Positions 9,100 to 16,086 of a stretch of DNA of 27,496 nucleotides are shown here, one piece after another (the stretch's first letter is position 1; every line of letters starts with the position of its first letter). The stretch lies in NCBI RefSeq assembly GCF_016785185.1, contig NZ_JAEKDY010000041.1; one strand, 5' to 3'. This DNA comes from Heyndrickxia sporothermodurans (GTDB lineage: Bacteria; Bacillota; Bacilli; Bacillales; Bacillaceae_C). The translations under genes and the position numbers were made by a program. The notes beneath the pieces were generated by a model. The model did no database searches. It saw only the letters and a program-made list of their open reading frames with translations, and was not told where the DNA came from.

Positions 9100-9408
9100 T
9101 TGAATCAATATTATGATAGTTCACCAAATAGTAAATCGACAACAACCCAAGAACATGACGTGATGATGAGAGGGAGGAAACTCTTAGATATTACTGGCGT
9201 TAAACAAGTGGAAAGTTTTGATAATGAGGAATTTTTACTCGAAACAGTTATGGGCTTTTTATCGATTCGTGGTCAAAATCTGCAAATGAAAAACCTGGAT
9301 GTTGATAAAGGGGTCGTATCCATTAAAGGAAAGGTTTTCGATTTAGTCTATTTAGATGATCATCATGGAGAGAAAGCTAAAGGATTCTTTAGCAAAATAT
9401 TTCGATGA
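9100..9408 (+). CDS. yabP: Sporulation protein YabP
   Basis: Mother-cell sporulation protein needed, together with YabQ, for normal spore cortex in B. subtilis; its biochemical role is not known. The 102-residue product is soluble, with the conserved core RKLLDITGVKQVESFDNEEF and a downstream beta-rich part (LSIRGQNLQMKNLD, GVVSIKGKVFDL). The start is TTG at 9100, preceded by GTGGGGGAG (9088-9096) at close spacing. It overlaps yabQ by four bases (ATGA), so the two are translationally coupled. Mother-cell (sigma-E) expression is expected from B. subtilis, but I could not define the promoter convincingly. Confidence 0.93.
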   Translation: MNQYYDSSPNSKSTTTQEHDVMMRGRKLLDITGVKQVESFDNEEFLLETVMGFLSIRGQNLQMKNLDVDKGVVSIKGKVFDLVYLDDHHGEKAKGFFSKIFR

Positions 9409-10043
9409 GCTTGGCTACTCAATTTTATACCATGCTTGCCATGATCTCCATGGGAAGCTTTTTTGGTGCCACCCTTGACACGTATAATCGATTTTTAAAG
9501 CGAAGTGTGAGGAAGCGTTGGATTGTTTTTATTCATGATGTCATGTTTTGGTTATTGCAAGGCTTACTGATATTTTATATTTTGTTTTTGGTGAACTTTG
9601 GGGAAATCCGTTTTTACATTTTTGTTGCACTAGTCTGTGGTTTTGCTGCTTATCAAGCGTTAATGAAAACAACCTATCTTAAGCTATTGGAAACAATTAT
9701 TAATATTACAATAGCAATCGTTTCATTTCTTAAAGACTTATTTACAACCATAATATACAATCCCTTAAAATGGATGATTATTTTATTTATTACGATTTTA
9801 GTCGGAATAGGAAAAGGTTCATATTCCCTTGTACAATTTATTCTTAAGATGATATTATTAATGGTAAAGATTCTATTTAAACCAATTATTTGGATTTGCA
9901 AAACTTTTTGGCGAGTATTCCCGACATCTGTTAAAAAATATATCGAAAAATTTTATAAAGGAATTGAAGGAACTGCAAAAAAAGGAACGAATAAATTAGT
10001 AAATGGTTTTAAATTCATTTTTGGTGTTAACAGAAATAAATAA
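9405..10043 (+). CDS. yabQ: Spore cortex biosynthesis membrane protein YabQ
   Basis: Membrane protein required for cortex formation; in B. subtilis it is made in the mother cell and localises to the membranes around the forespore. The 212 residues contain about five hydrophobic segments: near 5-25, 40-62, 68-86, 92-112 and 120-165, the last probably more than one helix. A basic, Lys-rich tail of about 35 residues follows. The N-terminus (SLATQFYTMLAMISMGSFFG) is typical of the family. Its ATG overlaps the yabP stop codon. Length is close to that of the B. subtilis homologue. Confidence 0.92.
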   Translation: MSLATQFYTMLAMISMGSFFGATLDTYNRFLKRSVRKRWIVFIHDVMFWLLQGLLIFYILFLVNFGEIRFYIFVALVCGFAAYQALMKTTYLKLLETIINITIAIVSFLKDLFTTIIYNPLKWMIILFITILVGIGKGSYSLVQFILKMILLMVKILFKPIIWICKTFWRVFPTSVKKYIEKFYKGIEGTAKKGTNKLVNGFKFIFGVNRNK

Positions 10044-10096
10044 ACTGGCTTATCTTTAATAAGTATGTGCTCATTACTAGAAAAGGAGGGGTAGAA

Positions 10097-10498
10097 ATGG
10101 GTAGCAAATCTAGGCAAAAAATTATGACTATGGAAAATACGTATACAAAACAACAAGAAATAAAAGAAAGAGCATTAGCAAGGAAAAAAGTACTGCTTTT
10201 TCGTCGTTTATCGTTATTATTAATAATAACTGTTGCCTTTTCTTATATCTTAATTTCCACTCTTATTTCTAGGAATGATCTTCTTAAGGAAAAGAAACAA
10301 GAAAAGGTAAAGTTGGAAAAGACTATAGCAAAATTGGATAAGAAAAAGTCGCTATTAAAGGATGAAGTAGTAAAATTGAACGATGATGAATATATAGCAA
10401 AGCTTGCAAGAAGCGAATATTTTCTTTCACAAGATGGGGAAATCATTTTTAATATTCCGGAGCCAAAAGAAAAAGAAGAAGAAGATGAGTTATATTGA
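10097..10498 (+). CDS. divIC: Septum formation initiator DivIC (FtsB-like)
   Basis: Bitopic membrane protein of the divisome that forms a complex with FtsL and DivIB/FtsQ and helps activate septal wall synthesis. The ATG at 10097 is chosen because AAAGGAGGGG (10082-10091) directly precedes it; a longer upstream frame from 10067 lacks such a site. The 133 residues show a basic cytoplasmic N-terminus, one transmembrane helix near residues 37-58 (RRLSLLLIITVAFSYILIS), a coiled coil to about residue 95 rich in Lys and Glu, and a C-terminal YIAKLARSEYFLSQDGE motif of the DivIC/FtsB family. The tail is strongly acidic. The yabP-yabQ-divIC order is conserved in Bacillus. Confidence 0.95.
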   Translation: MGSKSRQKIMTMENTYTKQQEIKERALARKKVLLFRRLSLLLIITVAFSYILISTLISRNDLLKEKKQEKVKLEKTIAKLDKKKSLLKDEVVKLNDDEYIAKLARSEYFLSQDGEIIFNIPEPKEKEEEDELY

Positions 10499-10524
10499 CA
10501 CCCTTTTTTGTCGTTGGCTATAAT
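10495..10524 (+). promoter_or_regulatory. Sigma-A promoter for yabR
   Basis: TTGACA (10495-10500), an 18-base spacer and TATAAT (10519-10524) are both perfect hexamers. The -35 overlaps the stop codon of divIC. This gives yabR a strong vegetative promoter separate from the sporulation genes upstream. Confidence 0.85.
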
Positions 10525-10572
10525 ATATAGTAAGGTTTATTTTTTATCTTATTAAGGAGGAAAACATTTTTT

Positions 10573-10980
10573 ATGTCAATCGAAGTAGGCAGCAAGTTAC
10601 AAGGAAAGGTAACAGGCATCACAAATTTTGGAGCGTTTGTAGAATTACCAGAAGGCTCAACTGGACTTGTTCATATTAGTGAAGTCGCTGATAATTATGT
10701 TAAAGACATTAACGAGCATTTAAAAGTCGGCGATGAAGTACTGGTAAAAGTGATCAATGAGAAGGATGGTAAAATTGGTCTTTCTATACGAAAAGCGAAA
10801 GAACAGACACAAAGCCAAACACACAGACCTCGCCAAAATAAGCCCAATAATAACTTCCGTACAAAGGAAAATTTTGAGCAAAAAATGGCGCGCTTCTTAA
10901 AGGATAGTGAAGATCGATTATCATCATTAAAGAGAAATACTGAATCAAAACGTGGTGGCCGTGGTGCTAGACGAGGCTAA
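10573..10980 (+). CDS. yabR: S1-domain RNA-binding protein YabR
   Basis: Small protein with one S1 RNA-binding domain (residues about 5-73), including GKVTGITNFGAFVELPEG, GLVHISEVADNYV and GDEVLVKV, as in polynucleotide phosphorylase tails and ribosomal protein S1. The remaining 60 residues are low in order and rich in Arg, Lys, Gln and Asn, ending in Gly-Arg repeats (RGGRGARRG), which fits nucleic-acid binding. It is 135 residues, slightly longer than the B. subtilis homologue. AAGGAGG (10554-10560) lies 12 bases before the ATG, a slightly long spacing. The specific RNA target is unknown. A hairpin terminator follows. Confidence 0.93.
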   Translation: MSIEVGSKLQGKVTGITNFGAFVELPEGSTGLVHISEVADNYVKDINEHLKVGDEVLVKVINEKDGKIGLSIRKAKEQTQSQTHRPRQNKPNNNFRTKENFEQKMARFLKDSEDRLSSLKRNTESKRGGRGARRG

Positions 10981-11017
10981 CTTGCTGTCTATTCCTATAT
11001 AGCAGGTTGAACGTGAA

Positions 11018-11056
11018 AAAAGGCAGGACTGTATTGGACAGTTCTGCCTTTTCTAT
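11018..11056 (+). terminator. Terminator after yabR
   Basis: GGCAGGACTGT (11022-11032) pairs with ACAGTTCTGCC (11038-11048) with one G-T pair, flanked by AAAA and TTTT and followed by a T-rich run. Confidence 0.85.
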
Positions 11057-11077
11057 TTTCCTATTTAAAAATGAATT

Positions 11078-11102
11078 AAAAAAACCGGCAAATTTGCCGG
11101 TT
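11078..11102 (-). terminator. Terminator of the tRNA-Met/tRNA-Glu transcript
   Basis: The perfect palindrome AACCGGCAAATTTGCCGGTT (11083-11102) is followed on the - strand by a run of T (A-run at 11078-11084 on the + strand). It lies 12 bases beyond the 3' end of tRNA-Glu. A + strand T-run also exists, so it may act in both directions. Confidence 0.8.
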
Positions 11103-11114
11103 CTTTTTCTTAGA

Positions 11115-11186
11115 TGACCCGTACGGGATTCGAACCCGTGTTACCGCCGTGAAAGGGCGGTGTCTTAACCGCTTGACCAACGGGCC
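11115..11186 (-). tRNA. tRNA-Glu (anticodon TTC)
   Basis: Seventy-two bases without encoded CCA. The - strand starts GGCCCGTTGGTC; the acceptor stem GGCCCGT pairs with ACGGGTC, the anticodon loop is CTTTCAC with TTC, and the T-loop is GGTTCGAATCC. It has the typical Bacillus tRNA-Glu form. It is transcribed after tRNA-Met, opposite to all protein genes of the window. Confidence 0.97.
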
Positions 11187-11228
11187 AAATCATTGCTGTC
11201 TGACCAAGGCGCTTTTCGCCTTTCTTAG

Positions 11229-11302
11229 TAGCGGCGGAGGGGATCGAACCCCCGACCTTACGGGTATGAACCGTACGCTCTAGCCAGCTGAGCTACACCG
11301 CC
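11229..11302 (-). tRNA. tRNA-Met, elongator type (anticodon CAT)
   Basis: Seventy-four bases without encoded CCA. The - strand starts GGCGGTGTAGCTCAGCTGG, with anticodon CAT in a TTCATAC loop and T-loop GGTTCGATCC. The acceptor stem is fully paired with a G-T at the end, which excludes an initiator tRNA with an unpaired 1-72 position. It matches the elongator Met tRNA of Bacillus from memory; a CAT anticodon read by lysidine as Ile is the other option and less likely here. Confidence 0.93.
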
Positions 11303-11336
11303 ATATTAATAGATCTCTTTAAAAAGCACAATGTCT

Positions 11337-11365
11337 ATGATACATAGGGAATTTAAATATGTCAA
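11337..11365 (-). promoter_or_regulatory. Sigma-A promoter for the tRNA pair
   Basis: On the - strand TTGACA (11360-11365) and TATCAT (11337-11342) are separated by 17 bases. The start point would be about 30 bases before tRNA-Met. Confidence 0.8.
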
Positions 11366-11450
11366 TATATTTTTGTTCCTTTTGTCGGTTTCTATAGATT
11401 TTCAACTTAATGCGCCATTTTTTGAGGTTTTTACTTTTTTACAAAAAATG

Positions 11451-11496
11451 AAAGATACGTAGAAGATCACATTATAAAGGACTTCTACGTATCTTT
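11451..11496. repeat. Perfect 15-bp inverted repeat between the divergent tRNA and spoIIE promoters
   Basis: AAAGATACGTAGAAG (11451-11465) and its exact complement (11482-11496) are separated by 16 bases. On the - strand the hairpin is followed by CATTTTTTG, so a - strand terminator is possible; on the + strand no T-run follows. No gene is visible between 11303 and 11661. This repeat, the two promoters and a Spo0A-like box are all I see there. Confidence 0.85.
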
Positions 11497-11560
11497 ACCA
11501 AATAGAAATAATCTATAAAGGTTCAAAACTTGTATAGTTATTAAAGTTTTCGCTGAAAGG

Positions 11561-11567
11561 AGTCGAA
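11561..11567 (+). promoter_or_regulatory. Candidate Spo0A box upstream of spoIIE
   Basis: AGTCGAA differs by one base from the Spo0A box TGTCGAA and lies 27 bases upstream of the spoIIE -35. A second near-match on the other strand, TGTCAAA, overlaps the -35 (11593-11599). Spo0A~P activates spoIIE in B. subtilis. Confidence 0.5.
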
Positions 11568-11593
11568 CTTTTCTTACAATTTGCTCCTCTATT

Positions 11594-11626
11594 TTGACAA
11601 AGTTTGATGCTTGTCCATTTTATAAT
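11594..11626 (+). promoter_or_regulatory. spoIIE promoter with 21-bp spacer
   Basis: TTGACA (11594-11599) and TATAAT (11621-11626) are perfect sigma-A hexamers but 21 bases apart. This unusual spacing is the hallmark of Spo0A-activated sigma-A promoters such as spoIIE and spoIIG of B. subtilis, where the regulator compensates for the long spacer. Confidence 0.85.
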
Positions 11627-11661
11627 GGAAAGCAACGAATACGAATAGGGAGTGTGTAAAA

Positions 11662-14142
11662 ATGGCGAAGGTGAATCAAAGCTTTTTTGAACCTGGGCAC
11701 AATGTTGATTTGCATGAAACAAAAGTCGAGTTTTCAGAAGGATTAAGACGTTTTCAATTAAAATTAAATCTTTTATTTTTACAGAAGGGAATCGTTTTAT
11801 TATTAATAGGATTTTTACTTGGACGGGCAATGATACTATCTCACTTAACACCTTTTTCATTACCGTTTTTTGCATCCGTTTATATGATGAGACGAAAAAA
11901 AGCTCCGATTGTTTTAATTGGACTAGCAGTTGGTGCTTTAACGGTTTCAATGGGAAACTCCTTTTACACATTACTGTCGGGAATATTTTTTCTTGTTACA
12001 TATAAAACATTTAGCAAATTTCATAAGGATGAGATCAGAGCCATTCCGTACTACGTATTAAGCATTTCGTTTATTTCAAAATGTTGCTATTTCTATATCA
12101 TCCAGCATCAAAATTTTACCATGTATGATAGTATGATGGCGGCGGTTGAAGCTAGTCTATCATTTATACTTACTCTTATTTTTATGCAGAGTATTCCATT
12201 ATTATCACTAAGAAAAAGAAAAAAAACATTAAAAACAGAAGAAGTGGTTAGTTTAATTATTTTATTAGCCTCTGTGTTAACAGGTACGATTGGTTGGACG
12301 ATGTATGATTTGTCCATTGAGCATATTTTATCAAGATATTTAGTACTTCTTTTTGCCTTTGTAGCGGGAGCAACAGTTGGTTCAACAGTTGGGGTAGTGA
12401 CGGGACTTATTTTTAGCTTAGCGAATGTTTCTAGCTTTTATCAAATGAGTTTACTGGCCTTTTCTGGTTTATTAGGCGGTCTGTTAAAAGAAGGGAGGAA
12501 GATAGGGACGGCAATTGGCCTTCTTATTGCAACATTGCTTATCGGAATGTATGGGGAAGCAAAAACTCCATTAATCGTTAACATCTATGAATCAGCTGTA
12601 GCAATATTCCTTTTGTTTTTAACGCCTCAAAGTTTGACAGCTAAACTTGCTAAACATATCCCTGGAACAAATGAACATACACAAGAACAACAACAATATA
12701 TAAGAAAAATAAGAGATATTACAGCCAATCGAGTGGAACAGTTCTCGTCTGTTTTTCAGGTACTATCAAAAAGTTTTTCACAATATGACCAATGGAGAGA
12801 CCATGATGGGGAAGAACGTGAAATCGATTATTTCTTAAGCAATGTTACAGAAAAAACATGTCAAACCTGCTTTAAAAAGGAGCAGTGCTGGGCAAAAAAC
12901 TTTAATAAGACATATGATTTAATGAAAAAGGTGATTCATGAAACAGAAAATGGGGATGGGGTAATACCACATAGGGTGCATCGTGAATTCGATAAACATT
13001 GTACAAAGGCAAAAAAAGTAGAGGATGCGATCTTACAAGAATTAACGTTCTATCAAGCAAATCAAAAGTTAAAACTGCAAGTTAAAGAAAGTAGAAAACT
13101 TGTAGCTGAACAGTTGCTCGGGGTTTCTGAAGTAATGGGCGATTTTGCAAAAGAAATTCAACGAGAACGTGAAAATCATCATAAACAAGAGGAAATGATA
13201 TTGGATGCCCTTCAGGATTTTGGGATCGATATTGAACACGTAGAAATTTATAGTTTAAATGTGGGGAATGTAGATATTGATATGACGATTCCGTATTGTA
13301 ACGGTCATGGTGAATGTGAAAAAATAATTGCTCCTTTGCTTTCTGATATTCTAGGGGAAACCATTGTTGTACAGAAGGAAGAATGTGCATCTTATCCAGA
13401 TGGTTTCTGTTATGTAACGTTTCGCTCGGCTCAAGCGTTTGTCGTCGAAACAGGTGTTGCACATGCAGCTAAAGGCGGAGGATTCGTTTCAGGTGATAGT
13501 TACTCTACGATCGATTTAGGCACGCGTAAATATGCCGTTGCGATAAGTGATGGAATGGGAAATGGGGAACGTGCCCATCATGAAAGCAATGAAACATTGC
13601 GGCTTTTACAAACTATTTTACAATCCGGCATTGAAGAAAAGGTAGCAATTAAATCTGTTAATTCAATTTTGGCTTTACGAACGACGGATGAGATTTTTTC
13701 AACACTTGATCTAGCGATGATTGATCTACAAAATGCTAGTGTAAGGTTTTTAAAAATAGGCTCTACGCCAAGCTTTATTAAACGGGGGGATAAAGTAATA
13801 AAAGTAGAATCAAGTAATTTACCAATGGGAATTATTCAAGAATTCGACGTAGATGTAGTATCGGAGCAGCTTAAAGCCGGAGATCTTTTAATCATGATGA
13901 GTGATGGAATTTTTGAAGGGCCAAAACATGTAGAAAATTATGATTTGTGGATGAGAAGGAAGATCCGGGAAATTGAAACAAAAGACCCTCAAGAAATAGC
14001 GGACTTAATAATGGAGGAGGTAATTCGTACACGCTCAGGGTTGATAGAGGATGATATGACAATTGTAGTTTCCAAAGTGGAACATAATACACCTAAATGG
14101 GCATCGATACCAACCGGAAAACTTAAAACAATGATTTCCTAA
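11662..14142 (+). CDS. spoIIE: Stage II sporulation phosphatase SpoIIE
   Basis: Membrane phosphatase at the polar septum that dephosphorylates SpoIIAA-P, which frees sigma-F in the forespore; it also interacts with FtsZ. The 826 residues show the family layout: about ten transmembrane helices (residues about 40-320), a central regulatory and oligomerisation region (320-590) with a Cys cluster near 400-409 (CQTCFKKEQC), and a C-terminal PP2C/SpoIIE phosphatase domain (590-810). Metal-binding aspartates are in SDGMGNGE (D630), SDGIFEG (D748) and EDDMTIVV (797-798). GGGAGTG precedes the ATG. The Spo0A-type promoter upstream fits early sporulation expression. No clear terminator follows, so read-through to yabS is possible. 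Confidence 0.97.
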   Translation: MAKVNQSFFEPGHNVDLHETKVEFSEGLRRFQLKLNLLFLQKGIVLLLIGFLLGRAMILSHLTPFSLPFFASVYMMRRKKAPIVLIGLAVGALTVSMGNSFYTLLSGIFFLVTYKTFSKFHKDEIRAIPYYVLSISFISKCCYFYIIQHQNFTMYDSMMAAVEASLSFILTLIFMQSIPLLSLRKRKKTLKTEEVVSLIILLASVLTGTIGWTMYDLSIEHILSRYLVLLFAFVAGATVGSTVGVVTGLIFSLANVSSFYQMSLLAFSGLLGGLLKEGRKIGTAIGLLIATLLIGMYGEAKTPLIVNIYESAVAIFLLFLTPQSLTAKLAKHIPGTNEHTQEQQQYIRKIRDITANRVEQFSSVFQVLSKSFSQYDQWRDHDGEEREIDYFLSNVTEKTCQTCFKKEQCWAKNFNKTYDLMKKVIHETENGDGVIPHRVHREFDKHCTKAKKVEDAILQELTFYQANQKLKLQVKESRKLVAEQLLGVSEVMGDFAKEIQRERENHHKQEEMILDALQDFGIDIEHVEIYSLNVGNVDIDMTIPYCNGHGECEKIIAPLLSDILGETIVVQKEECASYPDGFCYVTFRSAQAFVVETGVAHAAKGGGFVSGDSYSTIDLGTRKYAVAISDGMGNGERAHHESNETLRLLQTILQSGIEEKVAIKSVNSILALRTTDEIFSTLDLAMIDLQNASVRFLKIGSTPSFIKRGDKVIKVESSNLPMGIIQEFDVDVVSEQLKAGDLLIMMSDGIFEGPKHVENYDLWMRRKIREIETKDPQEIADLIMEEVIRTRSGLIEDDMTIVVSKVEHNTPKWASIPTGKLKTMIS

Positions 14143-14177
14143 ACTAGCAGGTGTTAATAGAATAGAAAATTCCTAAA

Positions 14178-14207
14178 GTATAAAATCTTTCCTAATCGTC
14201 GAAAATG
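14178..14207 (+). promoter_or_regulatory. Candidate sigma-F promoter for yabS-yabT
   Basis: GTATA (14178-14182), a 15-base spacer and GTCGAAAATG (14198-14207) fit the sigma-F pattern GyWTA-N15/16-GGnrAnAnTw with two mismatches in the -10. yabS and yabT are forespore genes in B. subtilis as I recall. Confidence 0.45.
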
Positions 14208-14258
14208 GTTGTAGGAATACGAAAATTAGTTTAGCGATTGATTTAGGAGGGGAAAATT

Positions 14259-14996
14259 TTGAAAACAGGTACGTTAAAACAAATTTTATTAATTACTGAT
14301 GGTTGTTCCAATCAAGGTGAAGACCCAGTAGCAATGGCAGCACTTGCAAATGAACAAGGTATTTCCGTTAATGTAATTGGTGTAGTAGAAAACGATGTAA
14401 TTGATGAAAAGGGCATGAATGAAATTGAAAATATTGCAATGTCGGGTGGTGGTGTGAGTCAAATTGTTTATTCGCAAACTTTATCCCAAACGGTACAAAT
14501 GGTAACTAGAAAAGCGATGACCCAAACATTACAAGGTGTAGTAAACAAAGAATTAAAACATATCTTAGGAAAATCTGTAATGATTGACGAACTTCCTCCT
14601 GATCAAAGAGGAGAAGTGATGGAAGTAGTCGATGAATTAGGTGAGACGGTTGATTTGGAATTGCTAGTTCTTGTCGATACGAGTGCAAGTATGAAGCATA
14701 AACTACAGACCGTCAAAGAAGCCTTATTAGATTTATCATTAAGCCTAAATGCAAGAATGGGAAATAATCAATTTTCTGTCTTTGTATTTCCCGGGAAAAA
14801 GAAAGATGTCGAAAAATTGTTGGACTGGACGCCTGAATTGGAATCTTTAACAGGGGTTTTTTCCAAGCTAACTGTCGGAGGAATAACACCAACAGGACCA
14901 GCAATGAAAGAAGCTTTGGCTCATTTTAACAAAAAACGATCTTTAAGGGGATTGCTTTCAAATGATGATGAACAATACTTTGAAGAATCAATATAG
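14259..14996 (+). CDS. yabS: VWA-domain protein YabS
   Basis: Protein with a von Willebrand factor A-like fold. The N-terminal half (LKQILLITDGCSNQG, IGVVENDVIDEKGMNE) resembles the end of a VWA domain, and residues about 130-235 hold a second MIDAS-like stretch, LLVLVDTSASMKHK (DTSAS), with TPTGPAMKEAL downstream as the threonine-bearing loop. The usual role of such domains is metal-dependent protein binding; the partner here is unknown. The start is TTG at 14259, preceded by AGGAGGGG (14246-14253). The last 35 bases overlap yabT in another frame, as expected for a coupled pair. Confidence 0.88.
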   Translation: MKTGTLKQILLITDGCSNQGEDPVAMAALANEQGISVNVIGVVENDVIDEKGMNEIENIAMSGGGVSQIVYSQTLSQTVQMVTRKAMTQTLQGVVNKELKHILGKSVMIDELPPDQRGEVMEVVDELGETVDLELLVLVDTSASMKHKLQTVKEALLDLSLSLNARMGNNQFSVFVFPGKKKDVEKLLDWTPELESLTGVFSKLTVGGITPTGPAMKEALAHFNKKRSLRGLLSNDDEQYFEESI

Positions 14997-15954
14997 TTTT
15001 CCTTCAGGAACGATTGTCTATGGAAAGTGGCATCATAATCGTTACACGATCGTTAGGGAGCTTGGATCGGGTGCCAACGGAATTGTTTATTTGGCTAAAA
15101 GTCAAAACAGTTTTGTCGCATTAAAAATGAGTGATAACTCAATGTCGGTTACTTCTGAGGTTAATGTTCTAAAAGCATTTAAGAAGGTCCAAGGGTCAAC
15201 CCTCGGGCCTTCTTTATTAGATATTGATGACTGGGAAATGAAGACAAAGAAAATTCCTTTCTATGTTATGGAATATATACAAGGTCCCAATTTGTTAACT
15301 TTCATTCAAACAAAGGGTCATTCATGGACCGGTGTATTAATTCTTCAATTATTAAATGATCTCCATCGTCTCCACCAAGAAGGATGGGTGTTTGGAGACT
15401 TAAAGCCGGAAAATCTTATTATTACAGATTCCCCTACCAAAATTCGTTGCATTGATGTTGGAGGAACAACTATGCAAGGAAGGGCAATAAAAGAATTCAC
15501 AGAGTTTTTTGATCGAGGATATTGGGGAGCTGGAACAAGGAAAGCAGAACCATCTTATGATTTATTTGCAGTGGCTATGATAATTATAAACTTATCCTTT
15601 CCTTTAAGATTTACAAAAAAAGGTGATGGCTTAGATCAATTAATAAAGATTGTTCAAATGAATTCGGAATTGAATAAATACCAAAATATTCTAATAAAAG
15701 CGTTGAAGGGTGAATACGGTACAGCACAAGAAATGCGAAAAGATCTATTAAGAGCACTGTCAAATGATTCTGATGGCATACATAAACGAAAGACCGTTCA
15801 AAAAAGCAAAACGAAAGCTGCAAGGAAACCCATTAATCGAACAAGGCAGGGAAAACGAAAACAAAAAAAGACCACTCGTGTATTTGAAACAGTTTGTATA
15901 GTGTTGATCGTCTCTTTCCTCTATTTTTTATATATTTATGGCCAGTTATTGTAG
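14962..15954 (+). CDS. yabT: Membrane-anchored serine/threonine kinase YabT
   Basis: Hanks-type kinase that in B. subtilis is DNA-activated and acts on RecA and other proteins in sporulation. The 330 residues show the glycine loop LGSGANGIVYLA (residues 35-46), ATP lysine K55 (FVALKM), catalytic loop FGDLKPENL (D146, N151) and metal aspartate D165 in IDVGG. The loops read FGD in place of HRD and DVG in place of DFG, which to my recollection is normal for this subfamily. A Lys/Arg-rich stretch (about 274-305) could bind DNA. One transmembrane helix near 308-328 ends the protein, with no extracellular sensor domain. The start may be any of the three consecutive ATGs at 14962, 14965 and 14968; AAGGGG (14945-14950) precedes them. 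Confidence 0.92.
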   Translation: MMMNNTLKNQYSFPSGTIVYGKWHHNRYTIVRELGSGANGIVYLAKSQNSFVALKMSDNSMSVTSEVNVLKAFKKVQGSTLGPSLLDIDDWEMKTKKIPFYVMEYIQGPNLLTFIQTKGHSWTGVLILQLLNDLHRLHQEGWVFGDLKPENLIITDSPTKIRCIDVGGTTMQGRAIKEFTEFFDRGYWGAGTRKAEPSYDLFAVAMIIINLSFPLRFTKKGDGLDQLIKIVQMNSELNKYQNILIKALKGEYGTAQEMRKDLLRALSNDSDGIHKRKTVQKSKTKAARKPINRTRQGKRKQKKTTRVFETVCIVLIVSFLYFLYIYGQLL

Positions 15955-16086
15955 TGAGTATGATTAAAAAATTTTTTCGCAAATTAATCGATTATGGAAT
16001 TTTTTTATTGGTACAATGAAAAGTATAGAATTATCCAAGTAAAAAGATTGGAAAGTTACTATTCATTATGAAAAGGAACGAGTTTA

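Noticed and set aside
11513..11971. 152-codon open frame on the - strand across the spoIIE promoter and start
   Set aside because: It is antisense to the promoter and start of spoIIE, has no ribosome binding site that I can see, and its composition is that of a shadow frame.
13082..13462. 126-codon - strand frame within spoIIE
   Set aside because: Shadow of the spoIIE coding frame with no start signal and no recognisable protein features.
15959..16017. TGGTACAAT (16009-16017) as an extended -10 promoter for tilS/hprT
   Set aside because: Plausible, but there is no -35 and the surrounding DNA is very AT-rich; support is too weak for a feature.
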